Source: JAUILA01 sp964563925
GTDB taxonomy: Bacteria; Bacteroidota; Bacteroidia; Cytophagales; Cyclobacteriaceae
NCBI GenBank assembly: GCA_964563925.1
Contig: CAZLZD010000014.1
Coordinates: 24,433 to 88,432, forward strand
DNA length: 64,000 nucleotides
Direction of reading: 5' to 3'
This document shows, one piece after another, positions 1-8,088 of this stretch. The notes below the pieces were generated by a model that saw only the letters and a list, made by a program, of their open reading frames with translations, made no database searches and had not been told where the DNA came from. Numbering within the stretch: position 1 is the first letter of the stretch; the number at the start of each line of letters is the position of its first letter. The translations under genes were made by a program, and so were the position numbers.

Positions 1-1254
1 ATTAGTTTTGAAACACCAGAACCGGTCGCAGCGGCAGGCGATGTCCCGGACAGTGAAGACTATAACAACTGGCTGAAAACCAACGTGGTAAAGCAGAAGC
101 AATCCGGACTCAGCACCATTAAGCTGCAAATTCCCCTGGGTGATCTTTCTGCTGAAAATGCACGGTCTGTTGCCAGTCTGGTTGAGAATTACGGAAGCGG
201 TGAATTGCGAATCACCATTGGCCAGGGCCTGTACCTGCTCCATATACCGGATGCCTCCCTGCCCTTCTTCTATGAGGAATTGCAAAAGCTTGATTTTGCC
301 GGCTTCGGGGCGGAAACCCTGGCCGATATTACCGCATGCCCGGGTACGGACACCTGCAACCTGGGGGTGACCAACAGTACAGGCATTGCACGTGTACTGG
401 AAGATATGATCCGGAAGGAATATGTGCATTTTGTCACCGAACAGGACATCCATATTAAGATCAGCGGGTGCATGAATTCATGCGGCCAGCATATGATCGC
501 CAATATCGGTTTTCACGGAAGTTCGATCAAGCATGGGAACAAGGTAGTTCCGGCGCTGCAGGTTGTGATCGGAGGAGGAGTATCTCCGGAGGGGGAAGGG
601 CTGATTGCCGACAAGATCATCAAGCTTCCCACCAAGCGTATACCTGATGCAGTACGGCTGCTGCTCGATGATTATTCGGCCTATGAAGCGGAAGAGGAAT
701 ACTTCAACCGCTATTACCAGCATCACGGTAAGCGCTATTTCTATGACCTTCTGAAGCCGCTGGCCGATTTGGAAACACTCGCGCCCGACGATTATATCGA
801 CTGGGGTGAAGAGCTCACTTTTACGCCGGAAATCGGTGTGGGAGAATGTGCCGGTGTGATGTATGACGTGGTCGGGACCATCATCCAGGATGCCCGGGAA
901 AAAATCGATGCGGCCTGCCAGTCCCTCCAGGCCGGGCGTCTCGCTGATACAGCGTATCACTCCTACAGTGCCTTCGTAATTGGTGCCAAGGCACTGCTGC
1001 TGAGCAAGGATGTGCATTGCAACACCCATATTGGCATTATCCAGGATTTCGATCAGCATTTTGTGGAAACCGGGTTGTTTGACTTCAGTCCGTCCTTCCA
1101 GGAAGTCGTGCTTCAGAAAGATGCCTATAACGAGGAGCGTACGAGAGTTTACCTGGAGAATGCGGAAAAGTTCCTGGAGAATGTCGTGCTGTACCGCAGC
1201 CGGGAATCCGAAGGAGTTTCGAAACAAGTAGTAGGAAGTTATTATAAAGCATGA
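1..1254 (+). CDS. Ferredoxin-type sulfite/nitrite reductase with C-terminal HEPN domain (5' end outside window)
   Basis: The reading frame is open from base 1, so the gene begins upstream; 417 C-terminal residues are present. The siroheme/[4Fe-4S] ligand motifs are visible: ACPGTDTC (first Cys codon at 337) and, some 50 residues later, GCMNSCGQH. These mark the assimilatory sulfite/nitrite reductase haemoprotein family, which reduces sulfite to sulfide or nitrite to ammonia in the cytoplasm. After the reductase fold the last 170 or so residues form a helical tail (YDLLKPLADLETL onwards) of the HEPN type, seen in Bacteroidota versions of this enzyme. Stop TGA lies 4 bases before cobA, so the genes form one operon, and the neighbours make its siroheme cofactor. 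Sulfite versus nitrite preference cannot be read from this part. Confidence 0.88.
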   Translation: MSFETPEPVAAAGDVPDSEDYNNWLKTNVVKQKQSGLSTIKLQIPLGDLSAENARSVASLVENYGSGELRITIGQGLYLLHIPDASLPFFYEELQKLDFAGFGAETLADITACPGTDTCNLGVTNSTGIARVLEDMIRKEYVHFVTEQDIHIKISGCMNSCGQHMIANIGFHGSSIKHGNKVVPALQVVIGGGVSPEGEGLIADKIIKLPTKRIPDAVRLLLDDYSAYEAEEEYFNRYYQHHGKRYFYDLLKPLADLETLAPDDYIDWGEELTFTPEIGVGECAGVMYDVVGTIIQDAREKIDAACQSLQAGRLADTAYHSYSAFVIGAKALLLSKDVHCNTHIGIIQDFDQHFVETGLFDFSPSFQEVVLQKDAYNEERTRVYLENAEKFLENVVLYRSRESEGVSKQVVGSYYKA

Positions 1255-1258
1255 CCCA

Positions 1259-2026
1259 ATGAAAAAAGCAAAATTAACATTAGTGGGAGCTGGTCCGGGA
1301 GATCCCGAACTGATCAGCCTGAAAGGTATCCGGATGCTGAAAGAAGCGGATGTAATCCTGTACGATGCCCTGGTCCATCCTGATCTGCTGACCTGGGCGA
1401 AACCGGGTGCACACGTGGAATATACAGGCAAACGCGCCGGTAAGCATTCTCTTACCCAGACAGAAATCAATGAGCTCATTGTGGCATATGCCCTTACCCG
1501 CGGACATGTTGTTCGTCTGAAAGGCGGCGATCCGTTTGTCTTCGGGCGGGGCAAGGAGGAAATGGAATATGCTGAAACGTTCGGGATTGAATGTGCCTGT
1601 GTGCCCGGCATTTCCAGTATAACCCTGCCCGGACATTACGGCATCCCCCTTACAAAAAGAGGCATCAACGAAAGTTTCTGGGTGGTTACGGCCACGACAA
1701 GCAGCGGTAAACTTTCCGGAGATGTCGCTCTTGCCGCCCAATCCACGGCCACGGGTGTATTCCTCATGGGCCTTGGGAAAACAGACCAGATCTGCGAGGC
1801 TTACCGGAAGGCCGGGAAAGGCTATATCCCTGCGGCGATTATTTCCAAAGGATCACTTCCTGACGGAGAGGTTTACTACGGCAGTATTGATACGCTGGAA
1901 GAAATCAAACGGCTTTACAAGCCACAGGCACCCGCCCTGATTGTGGTCGGGGAGGCAGTGGGCACACACCCCCATTTTTATCAACTTGTCAAACAACTCA
2001 ACAATGAACACCTCAGAAAACGGTAA
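1259..2026 (+). CDS. cobA: Uroporphyrinogen-III C-methyltransferase
   Basis: A 255-residue SUMT-family enzyme that methylates uroporphyrinogen III twice with S-adenosylmethionine, giving precorrin-2 for siroheme. It opens with the family's LTLVGAGPGDPELISLKG loop and carries VRLKGGDPFVFGRG and VPGISS motifs that build the SAM and substrate site. The length is normal for a stand-alone SUMT rather than a fused CysG. ATG lies 4 bases after the reductase stop, and the 3' end overlaps the next gene by 23 bases, so the three genes are almost certainly cotranscribed. Its product feeds the next enzyme and finally the haemoprotein upstream. Confidence 0.93.
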   Translation: MKKAKLTLVGAGPGDPELISLKGIRMLKEADVILYDALVHPDLLTWAKPGAHVEYTGKRAGKHSLTQTEINELIVAYALTRGHVVRLKGGDPFVFGRGKEEMEYAETFGIECACVPGISSITLPGHYGIPLTKRGINESFWVVTATTSSGKLSGDVALAAQSTATGVFLMGLGKTDQICEAYRKAGKGYIPAAIISKGSLPDGEVYYGSIDTLEEIKRLYKPQAPALIVVGEAVGTHPHFYQLVKQLNNEHLRKR

Positions 2027-2603
2027 CGTATTGTTCCCCATCTTTCTTAAACTCCGGGATTTTACCACCCTGGTAGTAGGCGGAGGGGCAGTCGGACTTG
2101 AGAAGGTGGAGGCCTTGCTTAAAAATGACCCCCGGGCCAATATCACCGTGGTGGCTCCCGAGATCAAGCCGGAGTTGGCGGCCCTTGCTGAAAATCACCC
2201 GGTCAGGCTTACGTACCGTCCTTTCCGGGAGAATGATCTGCAGGACGTCCGTATGGTTATCCTGGCCACAGATTCGAGGGAACTGCATAAGGAGATTCTC
2301 CCGATGGCCCACGCGCGGCAACTTCTGGTGAATGTGGCCGACACCCCGGATCTGTGTGATTTCTACCTCGGCAGTACGGTCAAAAAGGGTGATTTGAAGA
2401 TCGGTATCTCCACCAACGGGAAATCACCCACCCTTGCCAAGCGGTTCCGGGAAATCCTGGAAGAAATCCTGCCTGACGAAACCCAGTCACTGCTGGAAAA
2501 CCTCAAGGCCATCAGGGACCAGTTGCAGACCAATTTTACCGAAAAGGTGCGTCAACTGGACAAAATCACCTCGACCCTCCGGCCACGTGATCATTCCGCC
2601 TGA
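2004..2603 (+). CDS. Precorrin-2 dehydrogenase / sirohydrochlorin ferrochelatase (Met8p/CysG-N type)
   Basis: About 199 residues from the ATG at 2004. I prefer this start over an upstream GTG at 1941 because the conserved N-terminus (NVLFPIFLKLRDFTTLVVGG) follows directly. The Rossmann GGGAVGLEK loop binds NAD for oxidation of precorrin-2 to sirohydrochlorin; the later ISTNGKSPTLAKRFRE segment matches the dimerisation and chelatase part that inserts iron. It overlaps cobA by 23 bases, which suggests coupling, and overlaps the oppositely oriented DUF7009 gene by 13 bases at its 3' end. It completes siroheme supply to the reductase at the start of the window. Confidence 0.88.
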   Translation: MNTSENGNVLFPIFLKLRDFTTLVVGGGAVGLEKVEALLKNDPRANITVVAPEIKPELAALAENHPVRLTYRPFRENDLQDVRMVILATDSRELHKEILPMAHARQLLVNVADTPDLCDFYLGSTVKKGDLKIGISTNGKSPTLAKRFREILEEILPDETQSLLENLKAIRDQLQTNFTEKVRQLDKITSTLRPRDHSA

Positions 2604-2947
2604 GGGTTGGGATAAAGCAGGGATTCATCCTCCCCTGCCCGGGGTTTGAGACAGGCGAAATCCTTTTCGATCAGGATGCTCGGAGAGCCTTCTTCCTCAC
2701 CGGATTCCATTCCTACCTGTTCGGACGTGGCCCATTGCAACCCGGCCTTCTCAGGCACAAGCACCTTGATTTGCGCACCGGAATAGGAGGCCATAATGCG
2801 GGTGGTATCGGTGAACTGAACCGAATAAACCAGGTCGTGTTCACCAAAGCAGATCTTGTCTGAAACCATTTTCTGATCTGCTAGTACGTCGACTTCAGGG
2901 ATGCTCAACCTGAGTCTCAGGCTGTTTCCAAGTATGCGCATTTTCAT
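2591..2947 (-). CDS. DUF7009 family protein, coupled to fdhD
   Basis: A 118-residue protein starting MKMRILGNSLRLRLS, the recognisable start of a short Bacteroidota family (DUF7009). No signal peptide or membrane segment; the body alternates short beta-like stretches and ends near EKDFACLKPR. An upstream in-frame ATG at 2980 lies inside fdhD and is less likely. The ATG overlaps the fdhD stop as ATGA, so translation is probably coupled. Function is not established; the tight link to fdhD suggests a role around molybdenum-cofactor enzymes. It ends 13 bases inside the convergent siroheme gene. Confidence 0.72.
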   Translation of the reverse strand: MKMRILGNSLRLRLSIPEVDVLADQKMVSDKICFGEHDLVYSVQFTDTTRIMASYSGAQIKVLVPEKAGLQWATSEQVGMESGEEEGSPSILIEKDFACLKPRAGEDESLLYPNPQAE

Positions 2948-3780
2948 GTAAATCGAATTCGTTGAGTGTGAGAATAACAATTAAAGGAATCATTCCTGAC
3001 GAATCCCAGCAGGGTAATACCTACCCGTTCGGCAAGTTCGGCCGCAAGGCTGCTGGGAGCACCTACGGCGGCCAGGACAGGAATTTTCGCCCGGGCAGCC
3101 TTTTGAACAAGTTCGAATCCAGCCCTCCCGCTCAGGAGGACAAATCCTTCCCGAAGCCGGTCACCATTTCCCCATTCCGTTCCTATCAACTTGTCCAGGG
3201 CATTGTGCCGGCCCACATCCTCATGCATACGGAGGAGATTTCCGGATGCATCAAACAACCCGGCTGCGTGCAACCCTCCGGTATACCTGAATACCCGCTG
3301 CGACTCCCTGAGCCGGCCTGGTCCCTTATGAATATCCTTTTCGTTCAGGCGCAGATCGGACACCACAGGATTACATGTTAACTCCACCGCCTCGATGCTG
3401 CTTTTCCCGCACACCCCGCAACTGGAGGTGGTATAAAAATTTCTTTGCTGAAGGGAAGGATCAAAAGCCACGTGTGGCGCCAGGAACGCCCGAACCACAT
3501 TCTCCTTTTCCTCCTCCTTTACATCTTCGCAGTACCGGACATTCAGCAGTTCTTCCGGCTCATCAATGATACCCTCTGTAAAGAGAAATCCCCTTACCAG
3601 TTCAGGGTCATTACCCGGGGTCCGCATGGTCACGGCAAGGCGGATTGACTGACGGTCATTTTCCGGACCAAACTCAAGGCGTATCTCCAGGGGTTCTTCC
3701 CGGGCGAGAAGGTCCCGCTCCGGCACGTCCGGTGAGGTACTTCGTATGAGGGTGGTCGGTGATACAGATTGTTGTGCCAT
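2944..3780 (-). CDS. fdhD: Formate dehydrogenase accessory sulfurtransferase FdhD
   Basis: A 278-residue FdhD-family protein. In known members it carries sulfur from a cysteine desulfurase to the bis-MGD cofactor of formate dehydrogenase. The catalytic pair is visible in TTSSCGVCGKSS near residue 120, followed by GGLHAAGLFD and the conserved MHEDVGRHNALDKLIG block. It overlaps fhs by one base (TGATG) and DUF7009 by four, giving the order fhs, fdhD, DUF7009. No molybdenum formate dehydrogenase is in the window, so its client is elsewhere or is a related oxidoreductase. Pairing with formate-tetrahydrofolate ligase points to formate/one-carbon metabolism. Confidence 0.93.
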   Translation of the reverse strand: MAQQSVSPTTLIRSTSPDVPERDLLAREEPLEIRLEFGPENDRQSIRLAVTMRTPGNDPELVRGFLFTEGIIDEPEELLNVRYCEDVKEEEKENVVRAFLAPHVAFDPSLQQRNFYTTSSCGVCGKSSIEAVELTCNPVVSDLRLNEKDIHKGPGRLRESQRVFRYTGGLHAAGLFDASGNLLRMHEDVGRHNALDKLIGTEWGNGDRLREGFVLLSGRAGFELVQKAARAKIPVLAAVGAPSSLAAELAERVGITLLGFVRNDSFNCYSHTQRIRFT

Positions 3781-5459
3781 CAGGACAAGCCGCTGATTAC
3801 GCCATCATTTGATATGTCCATGTTGGTGGCCGCCGGCTGACCGGGAAGTCCGGGCATCCGCAGCATATTTCCGGTGATGGGTATGGTAAATCCCGCGCCG
3901 GCCGCTATTTCAATCTCCCTGACGGTGATTGTAAAATTCTGCGGCCGTCCAAGCGCCTTGGGGTCGTCGCTGAAGGAGTTCTGTGTTTTGGCTATACACA
4001 CCGGTTTGTCATTCAGGCCCAGTCTTTCAATCTTCTTCATGTTCTGGCGTGCCTTGGGCAGGTATTCAACCTCCCTGGCCCCGTAAATCTTCCTGCAGAT
4101 CGCATCAATTTTATCTTTAACCGGCCATTCCCACTGGTACAATGGCTTGAATTTTCCGGTAAACCCATCCGCTGCTTCCGCCACCATTTCAGCCAGTTCG
4201 ACGGCTCCCTCCCCGCCTTTCTCCCAGCTTTCACACACCGCTACCTTAATTTGCTGTTTACTGCACCAGTTCAGCAAAATGTCAATTTCATCCTGGCTGT
4301 CCGACACAAACCGGTTGAGCGACACCACCGCCGGCAATCCATAGGTGCGGACATTATCCACATGTTTTTCCAGGTTGGCCAGTCCCTTGACAAGGGCCAC
4401 CGTATTGGGTTCTTTGAGCGAATCAAGTGGCTGACCTCCGTGATATTTCAGTGCCCTGATCGTAGCGACCAGTACCATGGCCCGCGGTGACAATCCGCTG
4501 TACCCGCACTTGATATTCAGGAATTTTTCCGCACCCAGATCGGCACCAAAACCGGCTTCCGTAACTACGTAATCGGTCAGGGACATGCCCATTTTAGTGG
4601 CAATTACCGAGTTGGTGCCCTGGGCAATATTCGCAAACGGTCCGCCGTGAATGATCGCAGGATTCCCCTCCAGGGTCTGGACCAGGTTGGGCTTGATCGC
4701 ATCCTTGAGGAGAATGGCCATTGCACCTTCCGCCTTCAGGTCCCTGGCGAAAACGGCCTGGTGGTCAAACGTATCGCCGATGTAGATATTGCCCATCTTT
4801 TCCTTCAGGTCATCCATGTCCCTGGCAAGGCACAGGATGGCCATTATCTCCGAGGCAGCCGTGATATTGAAACCCGTTTCACGCATGATACCCCCGGGCT
4901 TCCCTCCCATTCCTGTGACTATATTGCGCAGGGAACGGTCATTCATATCCATAACGCGCTTCCACTCCACCGTCCGGGGATCAATGTTAAGGCTTCCTTT
5001 CGAGGACTGGATATTATTATCGATCAGGGCAGCAAGCAGGTTATTCGCCTTTTCAATGGCGGCAAAATCCCCGGTGAAATGCAGGTTAATGTCTTCCATG
5101 GGAACCACCTGCGAATATCCCCCGCCGGCGGCTCCTCCTTTCATACCGAATACCGGCCCCAGGGAAGGCTCCCTGAGCACCACGGTGGTTTTCTTACCCA
5201 GTTTATTCAGGCCTTCAGTCAGTCCGATCGAGGTGGTCGTCTTTCCCTCCCCGGCCGGGGTCGGGGTCATGGCAGTCACCAGGATCAGCCTGGAATCCTT
5301 CACCTTTTCGTCATCAATCAGGTGTAACGGAAGTTTGGCCTTGTACTTCCCGTATAATTCGAGCGCGGATTCATCCACCCCAACGGAAGTGGCTATTTCA
5401 GAAATATGTTTGAGTTTTACTGACTGGGCAATCTTGATGTCGGTGGGAATCGTGGCCAT
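3780..5459 (-). CDS. fhs: Formate-tetrahydrofolate ligase
   Basis: A full-length (559 residues) FTHFS enzyme that joins formate to tetrahydrofolate using ATP, giving 10-formyl-THF. The P-loop TPTPAGEGKTTTSIGL sits near residue 67, followed by LREPSLGPVFGMKGGAAGGG, both strongly conserved. The C-terminus carries the usual GAGFTIPITGNMLRMPGLP block. It is first in a minus-strand operon with fdhD and DUF7009. No other Wood-Ljungdahl gene is nearby, so a role in one-carbon assimilation is more likely than acetogenesis. Confidence 0.96.
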   Translation of the reverse strand: MATIPTDIKIAQSVKLKHISEIATSVGVDESALELYGKYKAKLPLHLIDDEKVKDSRLILVTAMTPTPAGEGKTTTSIGLTEGLNKLGKKTTVVLREPSLGPVFGMKGGAAGGGYSQVVPMEDINLHFTGDFAAIEKANNLLAALIDNNIQSSKGSLNIDPRTVEWKRVMDMNDRSLRNIVTGMGGKPGGIMRETGFNITAASEIMAILCLARDMDDLKEKMGNIYIGDTFDHQAVFARDLKAEGAMAILLKDAIKPNLVQTLEGNPAIIHGGPFANIAQGTNSVIATKMGMSLTDYVVTEAGFGADLGAEKFLNIKCGYSGLSPRAMVLVATIRALKYHGGQPLDSLKEPNTVALVKGLANLEKHVDNVRTYGLPAVVSLNRFVSDSQDEIDILLNWCSKQQIKVAVCESWEKGGEGAVELAEMVAEAADGFTGKFKPLYQWEWPVKDKIDAICRKIYGAREVEYLPKARQNMKKIERLGLNDKPVCIAKTQNSFSDDPKALGRPQNFTITVREIEIAAGAGFTIPITGNMLRMPGLPGQPAATNMDISNDGVISGLS

Positions 5460-5472
5460 ACGTGCTTTCTTG

Positions 5473-5480
5473 TATATTTG
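5473..5480 (+). promoter_or_regulatory. TAnnTTTG -7 box upstream of trmN6
   Basis: TATATTTG matches the Bacteroidota -7 consensus and lies 55 bases before the trmN6 ATG, in the gap divergent from fhs. I do not see a good TTTG -33 box at the expected distance, so confidence is moderate. Confidence 0.5.
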
Positions 5481-5534
5481 ACGATTAAATTTACAGGATT
5501 AAGCACATAAAAACAGGGGTTATTCATTTTCCTT

Positions 5535-6227
5535 ATGGAATTCCGGTTCAGGCAATTCAGTATTCAACAGGGGCGCACCCCGATGAAGGTAGGTACCGAC
5601 AGCGTTTTGCTGGGGGCATGGACCACCTGCCATGGATTTGAGCAGGGTCTCGATATCGGGTCGGGTACCGGAATCCTTTCCCTTATGCTCGCCCAGCGCA
5701 ACCCGAGGCTTCACATAACCGGGATTGAACCCAACGAGGATGCCTTCCGGCAGGCATGTGAAAATATGGAACTGAGCCCCTGGTCTGACCGGCTGAGGTG
5801 CCAGGCCTCCACCCTGCAGGATTTTAATCCTGACCGAACGTTTAACCTTATTATTTCAAACCCCCCGTTTTATGAAGATGATACTTCTGCCCCGGATGCG
5901 GGTCGGGCCCAGGCCCGCCAGGCATCACACCTGTCTTCTACCGAATTACTCGACGGCGTTAACCGGCTGCTGACCCCAAAAGGCCAGTTTGCAGTCATTC
6001 AGCCAGAAGATACGGCCATACGGTTTATCTTGCTTGCCGCGGAATACGGGCTGTTTCTCAGGCGTCAATGCCAGGTATTTCCGGATGATCACAAACCGGC
6101 GCACCGGCGTATGATGGAGTTTTGCCGCACCCGCGGAGAGGCGGTCCAGGAACGTCTGATGATTCGGAAAGCAGAAGTATTGAGTGCGGAATTTAAGGAC
6201 CTCACCCGTCCGTTTTACCTGGATTAA
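5535..6227 (+). CDS. trmN6: tRNA1(Val) (adenine(37)-N6)-methyltransferase
   Basis: A 230-residue class I SAM-dependent methyltransferase. The N-terminus (FRFRQFSIQQ...MKVGTDSVLLGAW) is typical of the TrmN6/YfiC group, followed by the SAM loop LDIGSGTGILSLMLAQR and the target-adenine motif IISNPPFYED. Members methylate A37 of tRNA1(Val). The length fits the family. It is divergent from fhs and appears to be a single-gene unit followed by the RRM gene with its own leader. Confidence 0.9.
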   Translation: MEFRFRQFSIQQGRTPMKVGTDSVLLGAWTTCHGFEQGLDIGSGTGILSLMLAQRNPRLHITGIEPNEDAFRQACENMELSPWSDRLRCQASTLQDFNPDRTFNLIISNPPFYEDDTSAPDAGRAQARQASHLSSTELLDGVNRLLTPKGQFAVIQPEDTAIRFILLAAEYGLFLRRQCQVFPDDHKPAHRRMMEFCRTRGEAVQERLMIRKAEVLSAEFKDLTRPFYLD

Positions 6228-6304
6228 GCCTAAATATCTGTGAATGAGGAGCCAGCATAATCCAAATTATATCACTTATTTCTAAAATAATCAAAACCTA
6301 TGTC

Positions 6305-6312
6305 TATCTTTA
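6305..6312 (+). promoter_or_regulatory. Probable -7 box for the RRM gene
   Basis: TATCTTTA is one base from the TAnnTTTG consensus and lies 40 bases before the RRM ATG in an AT-rich leader. No clear -33 element is visible. Confidence 0.35.
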
Positions 6313-6344
6313 CATCGATTTATTAATTATTATTTTCTTTTAAG

Positions 6345-6599
6345 ATGAACATTTTCGTAGCGAAGTTAAACTTCAAGACTACCAGTGAAGCTCTTCAGCA
6401 GTGTTTTGAGGAGTATGGAGAAGTTTCATCGGCCAAAGTTATCTTTGACCGTGAAACCCAACGATCAAAAGGATTCGGGTTTGTAGAAATGCCCGATGAT
6501 GATGCTGCTGAGCAAGCAATCCGTGAACTGAATGACAGTGAACTTGATGGGCGAACCATCGTAGTAAAAAAAGCACGCCCCAAGACGAGCAATTACTAA
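6345..6599 (+). CDS. Small single-RRM RNA-binding protein
   Basis: Eighty-four residues forming one RNA recognition motif. RNP2 is NIFVAKL at residues 2-8 and RNP1 is RSKGFGFVEM around residue 45, with the aromatic residues needed to stack on RNA. The tail ends in basic residues (VVKKARPKTSNY). Such proteins are abundant in Bacteroidota and cyanobacteria, often as cold-responsive RNA chaperones. It has its own leader and a strong terminator 25 bases after the stop, so it is monocistronic. The RNA partner is unknown. Confidence 0.9.
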   Translation: MNIFVAKLNFKTTSEALQQCFEEYGEVSSAKVIFDRETQRSKGFGFVEMPDDDAAEQAIRELNDSELDGRTIVVKKARPKTSNY

Positions 6600-6623
6600 T
6601 CCAACTCATTATACAGTTTTAAC

Positions 6624-6657
6624 ATCCCCGCTGGTTTTCCGGCGGGGATTTTTTTTT
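6624..6657 (+). terminator. Intrinsic terminator after the RRM gene
   Basis: Perfect stem ATCCCCGC / GCGGGGAT (6624-6631 with 6642-6649) with a 10-base loop, followed by a run of eight T. It sits between the convergent RRM and phosphatase genes. Confidence 0.88.
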
Positions 6658-6666
6658 GTGCCCATT

Positions 6667-7182
6667 TTATTTGTCTTCCCGTAGAATAAGTCGAACGGCC
6701 TCGGGCAGGTTTTCCGAATAGAAATCGGCATGCGGACTGTTGCTGTACAGCACCTGGATAGTGCGCATTCCCAGCTTCCTGGCGGGTACCAGGTCACGGT
6801 CCTTGTCTCCCACCATCCAGCTTTTGGCCGGATCAAACCGGAATCGTGCCATGGCCTTCTCAAAAAGGAGGCTACCGGGTTTACGGGAGAGGCTCTCTGA
6901 AACGGATGGGTGTCCCGGTGCATAGTAGAATGCCTCGATCAGACCGTGACAGGCCTCCTGTATAACCCGGTGGCAGCCCCTCATGTCTTCGCGGGTGTAG
7001 AATCCCTGGGCAATACCCGACTGATTGGTGATCACCACAATACCATAACCATGGTCATTTAGTTGTTGCAGGGCTTCCGGTACTCCAGGCAAAATAACCA
7101 GGTGATCGGGGGTATAGACATAATCCGGACGATCGGCATTGATCACTCCATCACGGTCCAGAAGTACATATTTATCCGGCAT
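6667..7182 (-). CDS. GmhB-like HAD-IIIA phosphatase lacking the zinc-loop cysteines
   Basis: A 171-residue HAD-superfamily phosphatase most like D,D-heptose 1,7-bisphosphate phosphatase (LPS core heptose supply) and the HisB N-domain. Seen: nucleophile motif LLDRDGVIN (D9, D11), ITNQSGIAQG (51-60), K101 in SRKPG and GDKDRD (125-130). GmhB enzymes usually hold a zinc ion with Cys/His ligands in the loop before RKP; here that loop reads YYAPGHPSVSESLSRKP with no Cys. Catalytic residues are intact, so an active but zinc-free enzyme is likely. Substrate is uncertain. No other heptose gene is adjacent. Confidence 0.78.
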   Translation of the reverse strand: MPDKYVLLDRDGVINADRPDYVYTPDHLVILPGVPEALQQLNDHGYGIVVITNQSGIAQGFYTREDMRGCHRVIQEACHGLIEAFYYAPGHPSVSESLSRKPGSLLFEKAMARFRFDPAKSWMVGDKDRDLVPARKLGMRTIQVLYSNSPHADFYSENLPEAVRLILREDK

Positions 7183-7302
7183 CCGTCAAAGGTAGGGGCT
7201 AAAATGTGGAAAACAAGGGGAAAATTTGTGGATAATTCCTCGAAATCGTTTGCATTTGTTTCCGGGATAAATTACTATTTTAGCTATTCATTTTCCAATT
7301 TA

Positions 7303-8088
7303 ATGACCAACGACTCCCTTGTCATAATTCCCACCTACAATGAAAAGGAGAATATTGAGCGGATCATCCAGGCCGTATTCTCCCTTCCGAAATCATTCGA
7401 TGTACTGATCATTGATGACGGTTCACCGGATGGTACGGCGTCCATTGTAAAGTTTATGCAACGGCAGGACTATCCGCACCACTCGCTTCACCTGATTGAA
7501 CGCAAAGGAAAACAGGGACTGGGCACAGCGTATCTTAAAGGTTTCCGTTTTGCACTGGACCAGGGGTACAAGTACATTTTCGAAATGGATGCCGACTTCT
7601 CCCACAACCCTTCCGACCTGGGGAGGTTGTATGAGGCCTGTGCCATTGAGGGGTATGACATGGCCATTGGCTCGCGATACGTTTCAGGAGTCAATGTGAT
7701 TAACTGGCCGATGGGCAGGGTGATGATGAGTTACTTTGCAAGCCATTACGTGCGCTTTATCACAGGAATGCCGATTAATGATACGACTGCAGGGTTTGTA
7801 TGTTTCCACCGCCGGGTCCTGGAACGGATTGACCTGGACAAGATCCGGTTTATCGGCTATGCATTCCAGATTGAAATGAAATTCACCGCCATGATGCATG
7901 GCTTCAGACTCAGGGAGGTACCTATTGTGTTTACCGACCGTACGCGTGGTAAATCCAAAATGTCAGGGTCCATCTTCAAGGAAGCATTTTTCGGGGTTAT
8001 CCAGATGAAGGTGCACAGCTACTTTAAGAAATACCTGCCTGTCCACACTCCCGGCGCAATAAACACCCCTCAGTCAGTTGAGGCTTAA
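7303..8088 (+). CDS. Polyprenol-phosphate mannosyltransferase-like family 2 glycosyltransferase
   Basis: Taken from the ATG at 7303 (MTNDSLVIIPTYNEKENI), 261 residues. The frame stays open upstream but that stretch overlaps the phosphatase start region and lacks family similarity. GT-A signatures are present: IPTYNEKENIERII, LIIDDGSPDGT, FEMDADFSHNP (DxD-type metal site) and GSRYVSG. The order and length match dolichyl/polyprenol-phosphate mannose synthases, which charge a lipid carrier at the membrane for cell-envelope glycans. There is no C-terminal membrane domain. The 3' end overlaps recQ tail to tail by 15 bases. Confidence 0.85.
   Translation: MTNDSLVIIPTYNEKENIERIIQAVFSLPKSFDVLIIDDGSPDGTASIVKFMQRQDYPHHSLHLIERKGKQGLGTAYLKGFRFALDQGYKYIFEMDADFSHNPSDLGRLYEACAIEGYDMAIGSRYVSGVNVINWPMGRVMMSYFASHYVRFITGMPINDTTAGFVCFHRRVLERIDLDKIRFIGYAFQIEMKFTAMMHGFRLREVPIVFTDRTRGKSKMSGSIFKEAFFGVIQMKVHSYFKKYLPVHTPGAINTPQSVEA

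Noticed and set aside
478..1611. Long antisense open frame of 377 codons over the reductase and cobA
   Set aside because: It covers two strongly conserved genes on the other strand and shows no recognisable family.
2944..3780. Formate dehydrogenase near fdhD
   Set aside because: No molybdopterin oxidoreductase gene exists in the window.
4647..5327. Open frame of 226 codons antisense to fhs
   Set aside because: It is the mirror of a highly conserved enzyme and has no family features.
7063..7302. Upstream in-frame extension of the glycosyltransferase
   Set aside because: It covers the antiparallel phosphatase start and has no glycosyltransferase similarity; the ATG at 7303 fits the family.
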